Positions 1 to 8,191 of a stretch of DNA of 64,000 bases are shown here, piece by piece. The stretch spans positions 1 through 64,000 of the forward strand of contig NZ_CAKKLY010000028.1 of the NCBI RefSeq assembly GCF_918698095.1, in the 5' to 3' direction. Numbering within the stretch: position 1 is the first letter of the stretch; each line of letters begins with the position of its first letter. The notes under the pieces are model-generated. The model saw only the letters and a list, made by a program, of their open reading frames with translations. It searched no databases and was not told where the DNA came from. The DNA is from Arthrobacter sp. Bi83. Its GTDB lineage: Bacteria > Actinomycetota > Actinomycetes > Actinomycetales > Micrococcaceae. Made by a program: the position numbers and the translations under genes.

Positions 1-1079
1 GGCACTGCCGGGGCAGGCACTGCCGGTGAGGGCACTGCGGGACGTGCCGGCGCGGGCGCCGCCGGCGCGGCTGGGGCGGGCCTGGCAGGCGCAGGCGCAG
101 GCGCCGCAGGCTGCGCTGGAGCCGGTGCCGCCGGAGCAGCCTTCTGCGCGGAGGCGCCGGTCTGGCTTTCCTGTGCCGGCTGGGGGGACGCCGGCTGATT
201 GGATGCGGGCCCGTTGGACGCCGAACTGGCAGCCGCAGGCTGATCCGCTGCGGCCTGCTGGGCTGCTGCGGTTACCGCGGCGAGGCGTGCCTGCTGCCGC
301 TGGCGGTCCAAGGCATCAACCCTGGCTGATTCAAGCGCCGCCGTGGTGTGCCTCAGCGAGGCGAGCTGGCCGACCAGGACTGTCCGCTGCGCCGTCGCAT
401 CGGACACTGCTTTCAGTTGCGCTGCGTTGGCCTGTTCGGCCTCGGCCTTGAGCGATTCTGCGGTCTTCGCAGCGTCGTCTGCCGCGCGCCGGGCATCAGC
501 CGCGGCCGCGGTAAGTGATTCTGCCGCGGAAGCGCTGTTCACGGCCGTTTCGAAGGCGCGGCTGCGGCCGGCGGAGAGGGCCTGCAGCGTGGAGGCCTGT
601 TGCAGCACATCGCCCTTTCCGGTGACCAGGCTGCTCAGGGCCGGGTTCAGCCCGCCATTGCGGTATAGATCTCCCGCCAGCTGGCCGATCTCCTTGCGGC
701 TCTTTGCCTGATCCTTGTCCGCTGCCTCGGCACGGGCGGTCGCCTCCGCCGCGGCATCGCCGCGTATGCGCAGCTCCACCAGCGCGTCGCTGTACGCGTT
801 GTTCGCTTCGAGGGTTCGCGCAAAGGTGCCCTCCTGGGCGGCGGCCGCATCGGCAAGGATGTGCTCAATGCTGGTGACCTCCTTTGCCGTCGTGCGTTCA
901 CTGGACTTTGCAGCGGCGATGTCCTCGGGAGAGGGGACTTTCGGTGACGCCGGAACCGTGACGGCGGCGGCGAGAGCGGACGGCGCTTGGTCAGCCTGCG
1001 CCGGCCCCGCGAGGGTTCCAAGAAGGACGACGGCGGTGCACAGCACGGCCGCCTTGCGGCCGGGACCGGACAAACTCAT
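1..1079 (-). CDS. Secreted coiled-coil protein, N-terminal part (cut by left edge)
   Basis: Reading the minus strand from an ATG at 1079 gives an uninterrupted frame to the window edge (about 359 residues). It opens with a signal peptide (basic start, hydrophobic core, AQA cleavage site near residue 29). A long Ala/Glu/Lys-rich stretch of about residues 50-270 then reads as coiled coil (heptad-like, almost no Pro or Gly), followed by a low-complexity Pro/Ala linker with repeated PAPA and PAVP units. Signal peptide, coiled coil and PA linker is the layout of actinobacterial cell-wall hydrolases of the PcsB/RipA or NlpC/P60 type, whose catalytic domain would lie off the left edge. That catalytic domain is not visible, so the enzymatic role is inference. 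No gene overlaps it on the plus strand; the plus-strand frames here are its shadows. Confidence 0.75.
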   Translation of the reverse strand, partial: MSLSGPGRKAAVLCTAVVLLGTLAGPAQADQAPSALAAAVTVPASPKVPSPEDIAAAKSSERTTAKEVTSIEHILADAAAAQEGTFARTLEANNAYSDALVELRIRGDAAAEATARAEAADKDQAKSRKEIGQLAGDLYRNGGLNPALSSLVTGKGDVLQQASTLQALSAGRSRAFETAVNSASAAESLTAAAADARRAADDAAKTAESLKAEAEQANAAQLKAVSDATAQRTVLVGQLASLRHTTAALESARVDALDRQRQQARLAAVTAAAQQAAADQPAAASSASNGPASNQPASPQPAQESQTGASAQKAAPAAPAPAQPAAPAPAPARPAPAAPAAPAPARPAVPSPAVPAPAV

Positions 1080-1292
1080 TCGCAAACCTCGCAGCATCTA
1101 GGGCCGGGACGAACGAGTAGGGAGGCGGCACGGAAGTGCCCCTCTGCAGATCACCCAGCAGCACTGAGGCTACGTGCCAATAATCACTTTGGCAACACGA
1201 GTCACATCAGCATCCTAAACAACACGAGAGTCATTCTGTCGGATTTTGGACGTGCGTGTTGCGCCAAGGGCGGGACTCGAGCCGCCGTGCGC
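1080..1292. other. Intergenic gap between wall protein and CDF transporter
   Basis: The gap of 213 bases holds the presumed promoter of the truncated wall protein and the 3' end of the CDF operon. A short GC-rich inverted repeat (GGCGG/CCGCC, about 1269-1286) just after the CDF stop could be a weak terminator on the minus strand; it lacks a clear T-run. I see no gene. Confidence 0.3.
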
Positions 1293-2213
1293 TCAGGCGT
1301 GCTGGTGCGACTCGTGCTCGGAGTGGCTGGCGGGTTCGAGCTGGAACGTGCAATGTTCGGTGTCGAAATGCGAGCCGAGGCAGGTGGTGAGCTTGTCCAG
1401 AACCTGGTCAGCGCCGCGCGCACTCAGGACCGCGTCCTCGACCACCACATGCGCAGAGAACACGGGCACACCGGAGGTGATGGTCCAAATGTGGATGTCG
1501 TGGACGGCAACCACGCCGGCCACGGACAGGATATGTTCGCGGATCATCCGCACTTCCACGCCCTTCGGCGTGGCCTCCAGCAGGACATCCACCACATCCC
1601 GCAGCAGGTGCCAGGCGCGGGGCAGGATCATCACGGCAATCAGCACGGACGCGATGGTGTCCGCGGCCCGGAAGCCGGTGAGCATGATTACAAGTGCTGC
1701 GGCGATGACCGCGAACGATCCCAGCAGGTCGCCCAGCACTTCCAGGTAGGCGCCGCGCACATTGAGGCTTTCCTTCTGGGCGCCGCGCAGGATCAGCAGG
1801 GACGCAAGGTTGGCCGCCGCGCCGAGGATGGCCGCATACAGCATGATGTCCGTCTGGACGTCCGGCGCGGACCCGATCCGGCGGATGGCCTCACTGAAGA
1901 TGACCACCGAGATGACGACGAGGATGAGGGCATTGGCCAAGGCGGCGAGGACCTCGGCACGCTGGTAGCCGTAAGTCCGCAGGTCGCTGGCCGGGCGGGC
2001 GGCGATCCACGCCGCCAGGAGGGCGATGAAAATGCCGGCGGCGTCGGAGAGCATGTGTCCGGCGTCGGCCAGCAGCGCCAGGGAGCCTGACAGGGCTGCT
2101 CCGATCACCTGGACGAGCACCACGGCCACTGTGATGGCCAGAACGGCGATCAGTCGGTTGCGGTGCTTGCCCGTCGCCGTAAGGCCGTGGGAATGGTTGT
2201 GGTCGTGTCCCAT
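1293..2213 (-). CDS. CDF family cation efflux transporter (CzcD/ZitB-like)
   Basis: A 306-residue cation diffusion facilitator exporting divalent metals, probably zinc, from the cytoplasm in exchange for protons. The N-terminus is His-rich (GHDHNHSHG). About six membrane helices follow, with the metal-site motif ADAGHMLSDAAG in TM2 (His and Asp ligands) and a second Asp region in TM5 (GFRAADTIAS). A cytosolic ferredoxin-like domain (VHDIHIWTITSG, HVVVED) leads to another His-rich tail (HSEHESHQHA). Length and domain order are normal for CzcD/ZitB. It is the last gene of a minus-strand group: the zincin gene stops 9 bases upstream of its start. Metal specificity cannot be read from the sequence. 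Confidence 0.93.
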   Translation of the reverse strand: MGHDHNHSHGLTATGKHRNRLIAVLAITVAVVLVQVIGAALSGSLALLADAGHMLSDAAGIFIALLAAWIAARPASDLRTYGYQRAEVLAALANALILVVISVVIFSEAIRRIGSAPDVQTDIMLYAAILGAAANLASLLILRGAQKESLNVRGAYLEVLGDLLGSFAVIAAALVIMLTGFRAADTIASVLIAVMILPRAWHLLRDVVDVLLEATPKGVEVRMIREHILSVAGVVAVHDIHIWTITSGVPVFSAHVVVEDAVLSARGADQVLDKLTTCLGSHFDTEHCTFQLEPASHSEHESHQHA

Positions 2214-2222
2214 GCCTACAGG

Positions 2223-2657
2223 CTAGTCCCAACCGAGCTCGTGGAGCCGCTCGTCGTCGATGCCGAAGTGGTGGGCGATCTCGTGGACCACCGTCACGGC
2301 CACTTCGTCCACCACGTCCTCGCGCGTGGAGCAGGTGTCGAGGATGGGCTGGCGGTAAATCGTGATGCGGTCCGGCAGGGAGCCCGCGTCCCACCACGAG
2401 TCGCGTTCCGTCAGCGGGACACCCTCATAGAGACCCAGCAGAACGGTGTCCGGGTCCTCGCCCGGCTGCGGCGTGTAGTCGTCCTCGATGAAGACCGCCA
2501 CGTTGTCCATGGCCCGCGCCACATCGGCCGGGATCCGGTCCAGGGCGTCGCTGACAGCCGCTTCGAAATCAGTCTCTGACATGTCGAAGCCAGAGGAATC
2601 GCCGGCTCCGTCAGGAACGATGGGAAGTCCTGGCGGCAGGTTTGCGGGCATATCCAA
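2223..2657 (-). CDS. Metallopeptidase-like protein, zincin_1 family
   Basis: A 144-residue protein with a single HExxH zinc motif in its C-terminal third (VVHEIAHHFGIDDERLHELG); the two His and a downstream acidic residue would bind zinc. This is the small minimal-zincin family (PF06262/DUF1025), common in actinobacteria, whose substrate is unknown. An internal Met about 24 residues in (MSETDFEAAV) matches the usual start of family members and could be the true start; the longer form adds a Pro-rich leader. It begins 3 bases after the stop of the DMT transporter, so the pair is probably translationally coupled. Confidence 0.85.
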   Translation of the reverse strand: MDMPANLPPGLPIVPDGAGDSSGFDMSETDFEAAVSDALDRIPADVARAMDNVAVFIEDDYTPQPGEDPDTVLLGLYEGVPLTERDSWWDAGSLPDRITIYRQPILDTCSTREDVVDEVAVTVVHEIAHHFGIDDERLHELGWD

Positions 2658-2660
2658 ACT

Positions 2661-3671
2661 CTAGCGGGATCTCCTCCGCGTGAGCCCCACGCCCACCAGG
2701 CAGATGGCGCCGCCCACGAGCCCCCATACCGTGGGGATTTCGCTCAGCACGAGCCACGAGATCAGCACGGTGGTGCCAGGTACCAAGTATGTGGTGGCCG
2801 CCAGCTTTCCGGCGTCGATCAGGGAAAGGGCGTAGGCCCATGTGGTGAACGCAATGGCGGTGGGGAAGATGCCGAGGTACACGAGGCCGAGCGTGGCCGG
2901 CAGCGGCGCCGCCTGCAGTTCGGTCACCAGCTGGCCACCGAAGGGCAGGCAGCACAGGAACCCCACCATGATCCCGAACCAGGTGGCCTGCGCGGCGGGG
3001 AACTTCCGCAGCACCGGCTTCTGGACGATGACGCTGACGGCGGCGAGCGCAGCAGCGAGGAGGCAAAGAAGCACGCCGGCCACATCCGCCGTCGATCGTT
3101 GCCCCGAACCCAGCGCGATCACGGCAACGCCACCGAACGCCACGAGGCTTCCGATGATCAGCCAGCGCGGGAACCCCTCCTTGAGGATGACGCCGGCCAT
3201 AACCGCGATGAGAATGGGGTTGACGTTGATCAGCAGGGCGCTGGTTCCGGCGTCGAGGAGATGTTCGGCGGCGTTGAGGGCCACGTTGTAGCCGCCGAAC
3301 CACATCACGCCGTAGGCCAGGATGGGCCACCACTCGCGTCCCCGCGGCAGCACGCGGAGTTTGGGCAGGACCAAAGCCCCTAGCACGACGGCGGCGATCG
3401 CCAGCCGCCCAAGCGTCAGGGATCCGGGGGAGAAGCTGGGTCCGACGGCGCGGATGCCGACGAACGCGGAGGCCCATAGGACCACCGTGATGACGACGGC
3501 GGCGACACCCAGTTTGTTGACTGGCCCCCTGGCCGGGTTATCCGGTGTCGGCGCACCGTGAGGCCGTGAAGCATCGCCGGTCGCGGAGGGGGCAGGGGCG
3601 GGTGCAGCTGACGGAGATCCCTTGTGGGGACGTGCGGGCTGCATGGGGCTGGTGTCGGCGGTGGTTGCCAT
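2661..3671 (-). CDS. EamA/DMT family transporter
   Basis: A ten-helix drug/metabolite-type exporter made of two tandem EamA domains (VVLWASAFVGIRAVGP in the first; AAALAAVSVIVQKPVLRK starting the second). The family moves metabolites or toxic compounds across the plasma membrane; the substrate is unknown. I chose the ATG at 3671 (MATTADTSPMQ) rather than the upstream ATG at 3758, because the extra 29 residues look like translated leader. The protein then has about 336 residues including a 50-residue Pro/Ala-rich cytosolic N-terminus. It is the first gene of the three-gene minus-strand set leading to the CDF transporter. Confidence 0.88.
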   Translation of the reverse strand: MATTADTSPMQPARPHKGSPSAAPAPAPSATGDASRPHGAPTPDNPARGPVNKLGVAAVVITVVLWASAFVGIRAVGPSFSPGSLTLGRLAIAAVVLGALVLPKLRVLPRGREWWPILAYGVMWFGGYNVALNAAEHLLDAGTSALLINVNPILIAVMAGVILKEGFPRWLIIGSLVAFGGVAVIALGSGQRSTADVAGVLLCLLAAALAAVSVIVQKPVLRKFPAAQATWFGIMVGFLCCLPFGGQLVTELQAAPLPATLGLVYLGIFPTAIAFTTWAYALSLIDAGKLAATTYLVPGTTVLISWLVLSEIPTVWGLVGGAICLVGVGLTRRRSR

Positions 3672-3911
3672 GGTGCCAATGTAGTCCTGTTCCACGTTCC
3701 AGGGCTGGCGGAAATCGGTCACGTCTAAACGAGAAACTGCCAATTTTCGGCAGCCCACTCCGGGGCCTCCGAAGTGTCATCCCGGCCAATTTTGGATTTC
3801 CCCGGGGTAGGCCCTATAGTTTTAGAGGTCCAGTTCGGAGCAACTCGGAGGGACAAAAACGAATGGCTTCGGCCCTTTATTTTTGCCCTGAATGAGCCGG
3901 ATTGAGTTCAG

Positions 3912-3984
3912 GCCCCCATCGTCTAGCGGCCTAGGACACCGCCCTTTCACGGCGGCGGCACGGGTTCGAATCCCGTTGGGGGTA
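3912..3984 (+). tRNA. tRNA-Glu (anticodon TTC)
   Basis: A cloverleaf can be drawn by eye: acceptor GCCCCCA/TGGGGGT with a G-T first pair, anticodon stem CCGCC/GGCGG around loop CTTTCAC, T-arm CGGGTTCGAATCCCG, discriminator A. Anticodon TTC reads glutamate codons. It is the first of three tRNAs in a row. No CCA is encoded. Confidence 0.96.
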
Positions 3985-4079
3985 CGCAAGGAAGTGGTCA
4001 AACCGGGTGTGAAAGTCTGGTAGGCTAAAGGCCTTGAAAAATTGCAGTAGCGATACTGTGAACAGCAAGAAACAAGCAA

Positions 4080-4153
4080 GGCCCTGTAGCGCAGTTGGTT
4101 AGCGCGCCGCCCTGTCACGGCGGAGGTCGCGGGTTCAAGTCCCGTCAGGGTCG
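4080..4153 (+). tRNA. tRNA-Asp (anticodon GTC)
   Basis: Acceptor GGCCCTG/CAGGGTC, D-arm with GTTGGTTAGC, anticodon stem CCGCC/GGCGG around CTGTCAC, T-arm GCGGGTTCAAGTCCCGT, discriminator G. Anticodon GTC specifies aspartate. It lies 95 bases after tRNA-Glu and is probably co-transcribed. Confidence 0.96.
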
Positions 4154-4201
4154 CTCTGATTGCCAGAAGAAATTCCGGCTCTCATGGTGACATGTCACCT
4201 A

Positions 4202-4277
4202 GGCTCTGTAGCTCAGTTGGTAGAGCGTTCGACTGAAAATCGAAAGGTCACCGGATCGACGCCGGTCGGAGCCACCA
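4202..4277 (+). tRNA. tRNA-Phe (anticodon GAA), CCA encoded
   Basis: Acceptor GGCTCTG/CGGAGCC, D-arm GCTCAGTTGGTAGAGC, anticodon stem TTCGA/TCGAA around CTGAAAA, T-arm CCGGATCGACGCCGG, discriminator A at 4274 followed by an encoded CCA. The T-loop carries GATCGAC rather than the usual GTTCGA. Anticodon GAA reads phenylalanine. It closes the tRNA cluster and is followed by a strong terminator. Confidence 0.95.
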
Positions 4278-4283
4278 CTGGGA

Positions 4284-4319
4284 AGCACCAGTTCTTCGGA
4301 ACTGGTGCTTTTCTTCTTT
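4284..4319 (+). terminator. Rho-independent terminator of the tRNA cluster
   Basis: A perfect 11-bp stem (AGCACCAGTTC / GAACTGGTGCT) closed by a TTCG tetraloop and followed by TTTCTTCTTT, 6 bases after the CCA of tRNA-Phe. Confidence 0.92.
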
Positions 4320-4684
4320 AACCCCGCGACCTCTCTAGCGCCCCACAAGCGCTCCGAAGACGCGCGGGTGGTCCAGGGTCGGGCGAAGTCGGGTGGCGCC
4401 AAATCGTTGCCGTGCATCTGTGCGGTTCGCGCGTCCTCAGCATGCGCCGGCCCTCCCTCACGGCCGCTTGTAGCTCCGCGGGGTGTGGACCACTCCGCCC
4501 TGGAGATCTTCGCGAACGCCAAGCCGCTGACGGCATGCGCCTGCCCGACACACGCGCCTGCCCGACACCGGGCGGGGGTACTGTTCGGGCTCCTCCACTG
4601 GAGGGGTGCAGCTGCGCCAACTGGATGCGTGGCGGATGACAACTATCTTCCATGATCCCCGTCACCACTCCCCGTGATGTCGAT

Positions 4685-4732
4685 TGCTCCGTAACGGCCC
4701 TTTTCCAGACCGAATAGGGCCGTTACGGAGCA
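4685..4732. repeat. Perfect 16-bp inverted repeat
   Basis: TGCTCCGTAACGGCCC at 4685-4700 is repeated in exact inverse at 4717-4732, with a 16-base spacer. It lies in the gene-free stretch after the tRNA cluster. It could be a transcription terminator without a clear U-tract, or a mobile palindromic repeat. Confidence 0.85.
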
Positions 4733-4833
4733 GCGGTTGGGTAAACGGACAGTGGATGACGAAAAGAAATCATATTTGTTAAGCAACATTTGACTCGGAT
4801 ATGTGATCGTGGCACGCGCGCGCCAACGGAAGA

Positions 4834-4849
4834 TGTAAGCGCTTGCACA
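4834..4849. promoter_or_regulatory. LacI/CcpA-type operator upstream of levansucrase
   Basis: The palindrome TGTAAGCGCTTGCACA contains TGTAAGCGCTTGCA. This fits the catabolite-responsive element consensus of LacI-family regulators and differs at one base from the operator at 12499-12512 in front of the alpha-glucoside genes. Confidence 0.6.
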
Positions 4850-4898
4850 AATTATGGGCTGGGCCGGCCGCACTCCGAAAACCGTGTTGAACTCGGGT

Positions 4899-4910
4899 GA
4901 CAACGTTGTC
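4899..4910. promoter_or_regulatory. Palindrome GACAACGTTGTC, probable LacI-family operator
   Basis: A perfect 12-bp palindrome about 190 bases before the levansucrase start. Its TGACAA half-site and central CG are typical of actinobacterial LacI-family sugar regulators. It probably overlaps or follows the promoter. Confidence 0.5.
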
Positions 4911-5102
4911 TACCGTTGAATGTGGGCCGGGAAAAGCACAAACCTTCCGAGCCATCCAAGCGGGGTTCTACCCAAACCCCGCTCTCCCTCGACACAACGG
5001 CGTCCTCGACGACGCATGCCGTGTCAGCGAGGCCTCCGGAGTGCGGGGGACAGGGCGTCAGCCCGTCTTCCACGAAATTTATCTCCGCGAGAAGAGCAAA
5101 AA

Positions 5103-6698
5103 ATGCACAAGCACCCCAACACCACCCGGATGCTGCGGTGGCGACCAGCCGCCGCAGCACTGGCGGCCGCTGTCGCTGCCACGGCTTTCCTGGCAGTTCC
5201 CTCGGCGCAGGCCAACGAGCCGTCGGATCCGCCGTCGAACACCCAGATGCCGGCCCCCGCCCCGGGCTTTCCGCTGCCGACCAAGCACACGCAGAAGGTG
5301 CACGATCCGGCGTCTGACTTCACCTCGAAGTGGACCCGCGCTGATGCCAAGCAGATCATGGCGCAGAGCGACTCCACGGTAAAGCCCGGCCAGAACTCCA
5401 TGAGTCCGGACGTCACCATGCCGGAGATCCCCCAGGATTTCCCGGCCATGAATGACGACGTGTGGGTTTGGGACACCTGGTCCCTGACCGATGAGCACGC
5501 AAACCAGATCAGCTACAAGGGTTACGACGTGATCTTCTCGCTGGTCGCCGACCGCCACGCAGGCTACGGCTTCGACCAGCGCCACTGGAATGCGCGCATC
5601 GGCTACTTCTTCCGCAAGACCAACGCTGACCCGGCCAAGGACAAGTGGAACTACGGCGGACACCTGTTCCTGGACAACACCTCCATCGGCAACACCGAAT
5701 GGTCCGGTTCCACCCGGCTCATGAAGGGGAACGAGGTGAACGTGTTTTACACGGCCACCACGTTCTACGACGTCAAGGAGCGCAACTCCGGCGGCGGTGG
5801 AATTGCCCCTGACGCCGTCATTGCCAAGGCGCTGGGTAAGATTCACGCCGACAAGAACGGCGTCACCTTCGACGGCTTCAAGCACACCAAGCTGCTGGAG
5901 CCGGACGGAAAGATGTACCAGAACAAGGCCCAGAACCCGGGCTTCGCGTTCCGGGACCCCTACACCTTCGCCGACCCGGCACACCCCGGCAAGACCTACA
6001 TGGTGTTCGAAGGCAACACCGGCGGAACCCGCGGCGACTACAAGTGCAAGGACGAGGACCTGGGCTACGCTCCCGGTGACCCCAACGCGGAGAAGCGTGA
6101 CGAGGTCAACAGCAAGGGCGCCTACTATCAGACTGCAAACGTCGGCCTGGCAGTAGCAGACAACAAGGACCTGACCAAGTGGCACTTCTTGCCTCCTGTC
6201 CTCTCCGCCAACTGCGTCAATGACCAGACTGAGCGCCCGCAGATCTTCATCCAGAATGAAGGCGGCAAGAACAAGTACTACCTGTTCACCATTAGCCACC
6301 AGTTCACCTACGCGGCTGGCATGCGCGGCCCGGACGGCGTCTACGGCTTCGTGGGCAACGGCATCCGCTCCGACTACCAGCCGATGAACAACAGCGGCCT
6401 CGCCCTGGCTTCCCCGACGGACCTGAACCTGCCGTCGGAATCCCCGGAAGCGCCGACCCCGAACCAGAACGGCCGCCAGTTCCAGGCCTACTCGCACTAC
6501 GTGCAGCCGGGCGGACTGGTCCAGTCCTTCATCGACAACGTGAACGGCGTCCGCGGCGGTTCGCTGTCGCCCACCGTGAAGATCAACTTCCGGGACGGTG
6601 TCTCCAAGGTTGACCGCAGCTTCGGCCAGAACGGCCTCGGCCCGTTCGGCTACCTGCCCACCAACGTCCGCGTTGGCGGCGAAGGCCACTACAAGTAA
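5103..6698 (+). CDS. sacB: Secreted levansucrase-type fructosyltransferase (GH68)
   Basis: An extracellular enzyme that splits sucrose and transfers fructose to a growing levan chain or to water. The ATG at 5103 follows GAGAAG and gives 531 residues, starting with a signal peptide (basic MHKH...RMLRWR, Ala-rich core, AQA site at residues 35-37). GH68 five-blade propeller landmarks are present: VWDTWS with the nucleophile Asp124, a WSGS segment, RDP with the transition-state Asp285, and the acid/base Glu377 in TERPQ. Length fits the family. It appears monocistronic, with a strong terminator behind it and two LacI-type palindromes in front. Levan versus inulin product specificity and the hydrolysis/transfer ratio cannot be read here. 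Confidence 0.93.
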   Translation: MHKHPNTTRMLRWRPAAAALAAAVAATAFLAVPSAQANEPSDPPSNTQMPAPAPGFPLPTKHTQKVHDPASDFTSKWTRADAKQIMAQSDSTVKPGQNSMSPDVTMPEIPQDFPAMNDDVWVWDTWSLTDEHANQISYKGYDVIFSLVADRHAGYGFDQRHWNARIGYFFRKTNADPAKDKWNYGGHLFLDNTSIGNTEWSGSTRLMKGNEVNVFYTATTFYDVKERNSGGGGIAPDAVIAKALGKIHADKNGVTFDGFKHTKLLEPDGKMYQNKAQNPGFAFRDPYTFADPAHPGKTYMVFEGNTGGTRGDYKCKDEDLGYAPGDPNAEKRDEVNSKGAYYQTANVGLAVADNKDLTKWHFLPPVLSANCVNDQTERPQIFIQNEGGKNKYYLFTISHQFTYAAGMRGPDGVYGFVGNGIRSDYQPMNNSGLALASPTDLNLPSESPEAPTPNQNGRQFQAYSHYVQPGGLVQSFIDNVNGVRGGSLSPTVKINFRDGVSKVDRSFGQNGLGPFGYLPTNVRVGGEGHYK

Positions 6699-6740
6699 CG
6701 CCGGGCTCACCCGTAGAACGGCAACACTGCAGTAAATCGG

Positions 6741-6773
6741 CGGAGGCGCCCGGACCAGTTCCGGGCGCCTCCG
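6741..6773 (+). terminator. Terminator hairpin after levansucrase
   Basis: A perfect 13-bp stem, CGGAGGCGCCCGG / CCGGGCGCCTCCG, with a 7-base loop, 42 bases after the levansucrase stop. The T-run is weak (CTGTTAA), as is common in high-GC actinobacteria. Confidence 0.85.
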
Positions 6774-6947
6774 CTGTTAAACACCTGCGCCTCGTACGCC
6801 CCGTCAGCCAGAAACCTTGGGCTGTCAACTTGGAAAGCAGGGTGTCGCCCCGGCTAGACTCGCACGCCGGGGGACACACGGCCGGCGCCTCCGCCGGCCA
6901 GACAAGGCCGCCGTTCGGCGGCGGAACCGATCCAGGAAATGTGAACT

Positions 6948-7412
6948 GTGAAAAACTTTGCCCGTCCGCTGACCGCCGCCGCCGTCTTCGCCACTGTGGC
7001 ACTGACCGCCTGCTCCGCCCCGACAGCCGGCAGCGCGCCGTCGCCGTCCTCTTCTCCAGACAGTTCCGGCTCTTCGAGCAACCCCGCCGCGGCGCCGAGC
7101 GCGGGCACAACATCCGGAGCTTTTGGAGGCTTCGCCACCGCCGCGGAGGCATGCACCACGATTTCCCAACAGGCCACCGGTGCCTCCCTGCTGCCTCTGT
7201 CCGCTGCCCAGGGCAAGACCGCGGAACTTGAGCAGAAGAAGGCGGAGCTGAGTGAAACGGCGGAACGCGTCCCGGAATCTCTGAAGGCAGACTTCGCCAG
7301 GCTTAATGAAGTGGCCGTGGCCGGGCTGAGCGACCAGACGGTGTATTCCAGCGGTAAGTTCCAGGACGCCATGGCCCCCGTGACCAAATGGCTGGCCAGC
7401 AACTGTTCCTAG
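6948..7412 (+). CDS. Small lipoprotein of unknown function
   Basis: A 154-residue protein with a lipoprotein signal peptide: the GTG start gives a basic N-terminus, a hydrophobic stretch and a lipobox LTAC with Cys at about residue 22. It should be lipid-anchored outside the membrane. A Ser/Pro/Gly-rich linker follows, then a compact mostly helical domain containing two Cys (ACTTI and the final NCS) that could pair. No catalytic motif or known family was recognised. The RBS is AGGAAA. It stands alone between the levansucrase terminator and the Asp23 operon. Confidence 0.75.
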   Translation: MKNFARPLTAAAVFATVALTACSAPTAGSAPSPSSSPDSSGSSSNPAAAPSAGTTSGAFGGFATAAEACTTISQQATGASLLPLSAAQGKTAELEQKKAELSETAERVPESLKADFARLNEVAVAGLSDQTVYSSGKFQDAMAPVTKWLASNCS

Positions 7413-7547
7413 TTTTAGTTCCTAGTTATAAAGGGTGCTTCCTGAGGTCAAGGAACGGTGCCGGAACGGAAGGGCGAATCGCGGCTCTACCCCTGACGAT
7501 GTCGGACCTAGGGGATAGGGTTGTGATCAACGGAAGGGGAGCGCCTG

Positions 7548-8003
7548 ATGGAATACCCGAACACGGATCCTGCCGGCACGCGCACACAAACGGCCCTCAG
7601 TCAGGCCGGCGGCAGCGGCCGGACGGTCATCTCTGAAACGGCAGTAGCCAAGGTGGCCGGAATCGCCGCCCGCGCCGTGCCAGGGGTTTACTCCCTGGGC
7701 ACCGGTTCCTCCAGGGCGCTGGGGGCCATCCGGGACGCGGTAGGCAGTTCAGACCACGCAGCGGGGGTACATGCCGAGGTTGGCGAAACCCAGGTCGCGG
7801 TTGATATCACCCTGGTCGCGGCGTACGGCACGCCGCTGCACTCCCTGGCCAACCAGGTCCGGGCCGCCGTTTATTCGGCAGTCGAGAAACTCGTTGGCCT
7901 GCAGGTCATAGAGGTGAACGTCGAAATCACCGATGTCTATATTGCCCCGCCGGTGAAACCAGCAGGGGCAGCGGCGGCAGCTGAGAGGGAGGCGATCCTG
8001 TGA
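7548..8003 (+). CDS. Asp23/Gls24 family envelope stress response protein
   Basis: A 151-residue cytosolic protein with the Asp23 (DUF322) domain over about residues 25-135. It starts at the characteristic segment where the chain becomes ISETAVAKVAGIAARAVPGV and ends at VNVEITDVYI. Asp23 proteins are abundant, lie under the membrane and respond to alkaline or cell-wall stress; in Staphylococcus they are tethered by AmaP. The ATG at 7548 has a good RBS (GGAAGGGGAG). It is the first gene of a tightly overlapping operon that also encodes an AmaP-like anchor. Confidence 0.92.
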   Translation: MEYPNTDPAGTRTQTALSQAGGSGRTVISETAVAKVAGIAARAVPGVYSLGTGSSRALGAIRDAVGSSDHAAGVHAEVGETQVAVDITLVAAYGTPLHSLANQVRAAVYSAVEKLVGLQVIEVNVEITDVYIAPPVKPAGAAAAAEREAIL

Positions 8004-8191
8004 GCCTGACGGTCGTGGGAATCGGAATCGGCGCCTTCGTGGCGTTCATGTCGCTCCAGTTCGGCCTGTGGGGGTTCCTGATTTCCCTCCTGTTCATGGG
8101 CATAGGTGCCCTTCTGGGCCGCGCCGCAGAAGGGAAACTGGACCTGCGCAGCGTCATCGATGCCCTCAGCGGCCGGCGCTCCTCATCATGA
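8000..8191 (+). CDS. Small two-helix membrane protein of the Asp23 operon
   Basis: A 63-residue protein consisting almost entirely of two membrane helices (TVVGIGIGAFVAFMSLQF and GFLISLLFMGIGALLGRA) plus a short basic cytosolic tail. It resembles the DUF2273-type small membrane proteins found in Asp23 operons. The GTG start overlaps the Asp23 stop by 4 bases (GTGA), so translation is coupled. Molecular role unknown; a membrane scaffold for Asp23 is a reasonable inference. Confidence 0.85.
   Translation: MSLTVVGIGIGAFVAFMSLQFGLWGFLISLLFMGIGALLGRAAEGKLDLRSVIDALSGRRSSS

Larger units (their letters stand above)
4320..5102. other. Long gene-free region upstream of levansucrase
   Basis: The first 360 bases contain only short overlapping frames on both strands without family features, so I call no gene. 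The rest carries a 16-bp inverted repeat (4685-4732) and two palindromic operators (4834-4849 and 4899-4910) upstream of the levansucrase start. The leader from 4910 to 5102 is long and could be an untranslated region. No riboswitch class was recognised. Confidence 0.5.

Noticed and set aside
1-1000. Several plus- and minus-strand frames of 120-140 codons in the first kilobase
   Set aside because: They are shadows of the minus-strand wall protein, which has a signal peptide and coiled-coil composition; the shadow frames are Arg/Pro/Ala mixtures with no family signal.
1262-1300. Sequence on the minus strand resembling a tRNA T-arm (GGCGG-CTCGAGTC-CCGCC) after the CDF gene
   Set aside because: The loop is CTC rather than TTC, no anticodon or D-arm can be placed upstream because that is CDF coding sequence, and the acceptor ends do not pair.
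4305-4668. Overlapping frames on both strands after the tRNA cluster, one containing a LysR-like start (LRQLDAW)
   Set aside because: No continued LysR HTH, no RBS, composition typical of high-GC noise, and terminators or repeats on both sides.
5079-6710. Minus-strand frame of 543 codons across levansucrase
   Set aside because: Levansucrase on the plus strand has a signal peptide and all GH68 catalytic residues; the opposite frame is Val/Gly-rich shadow.
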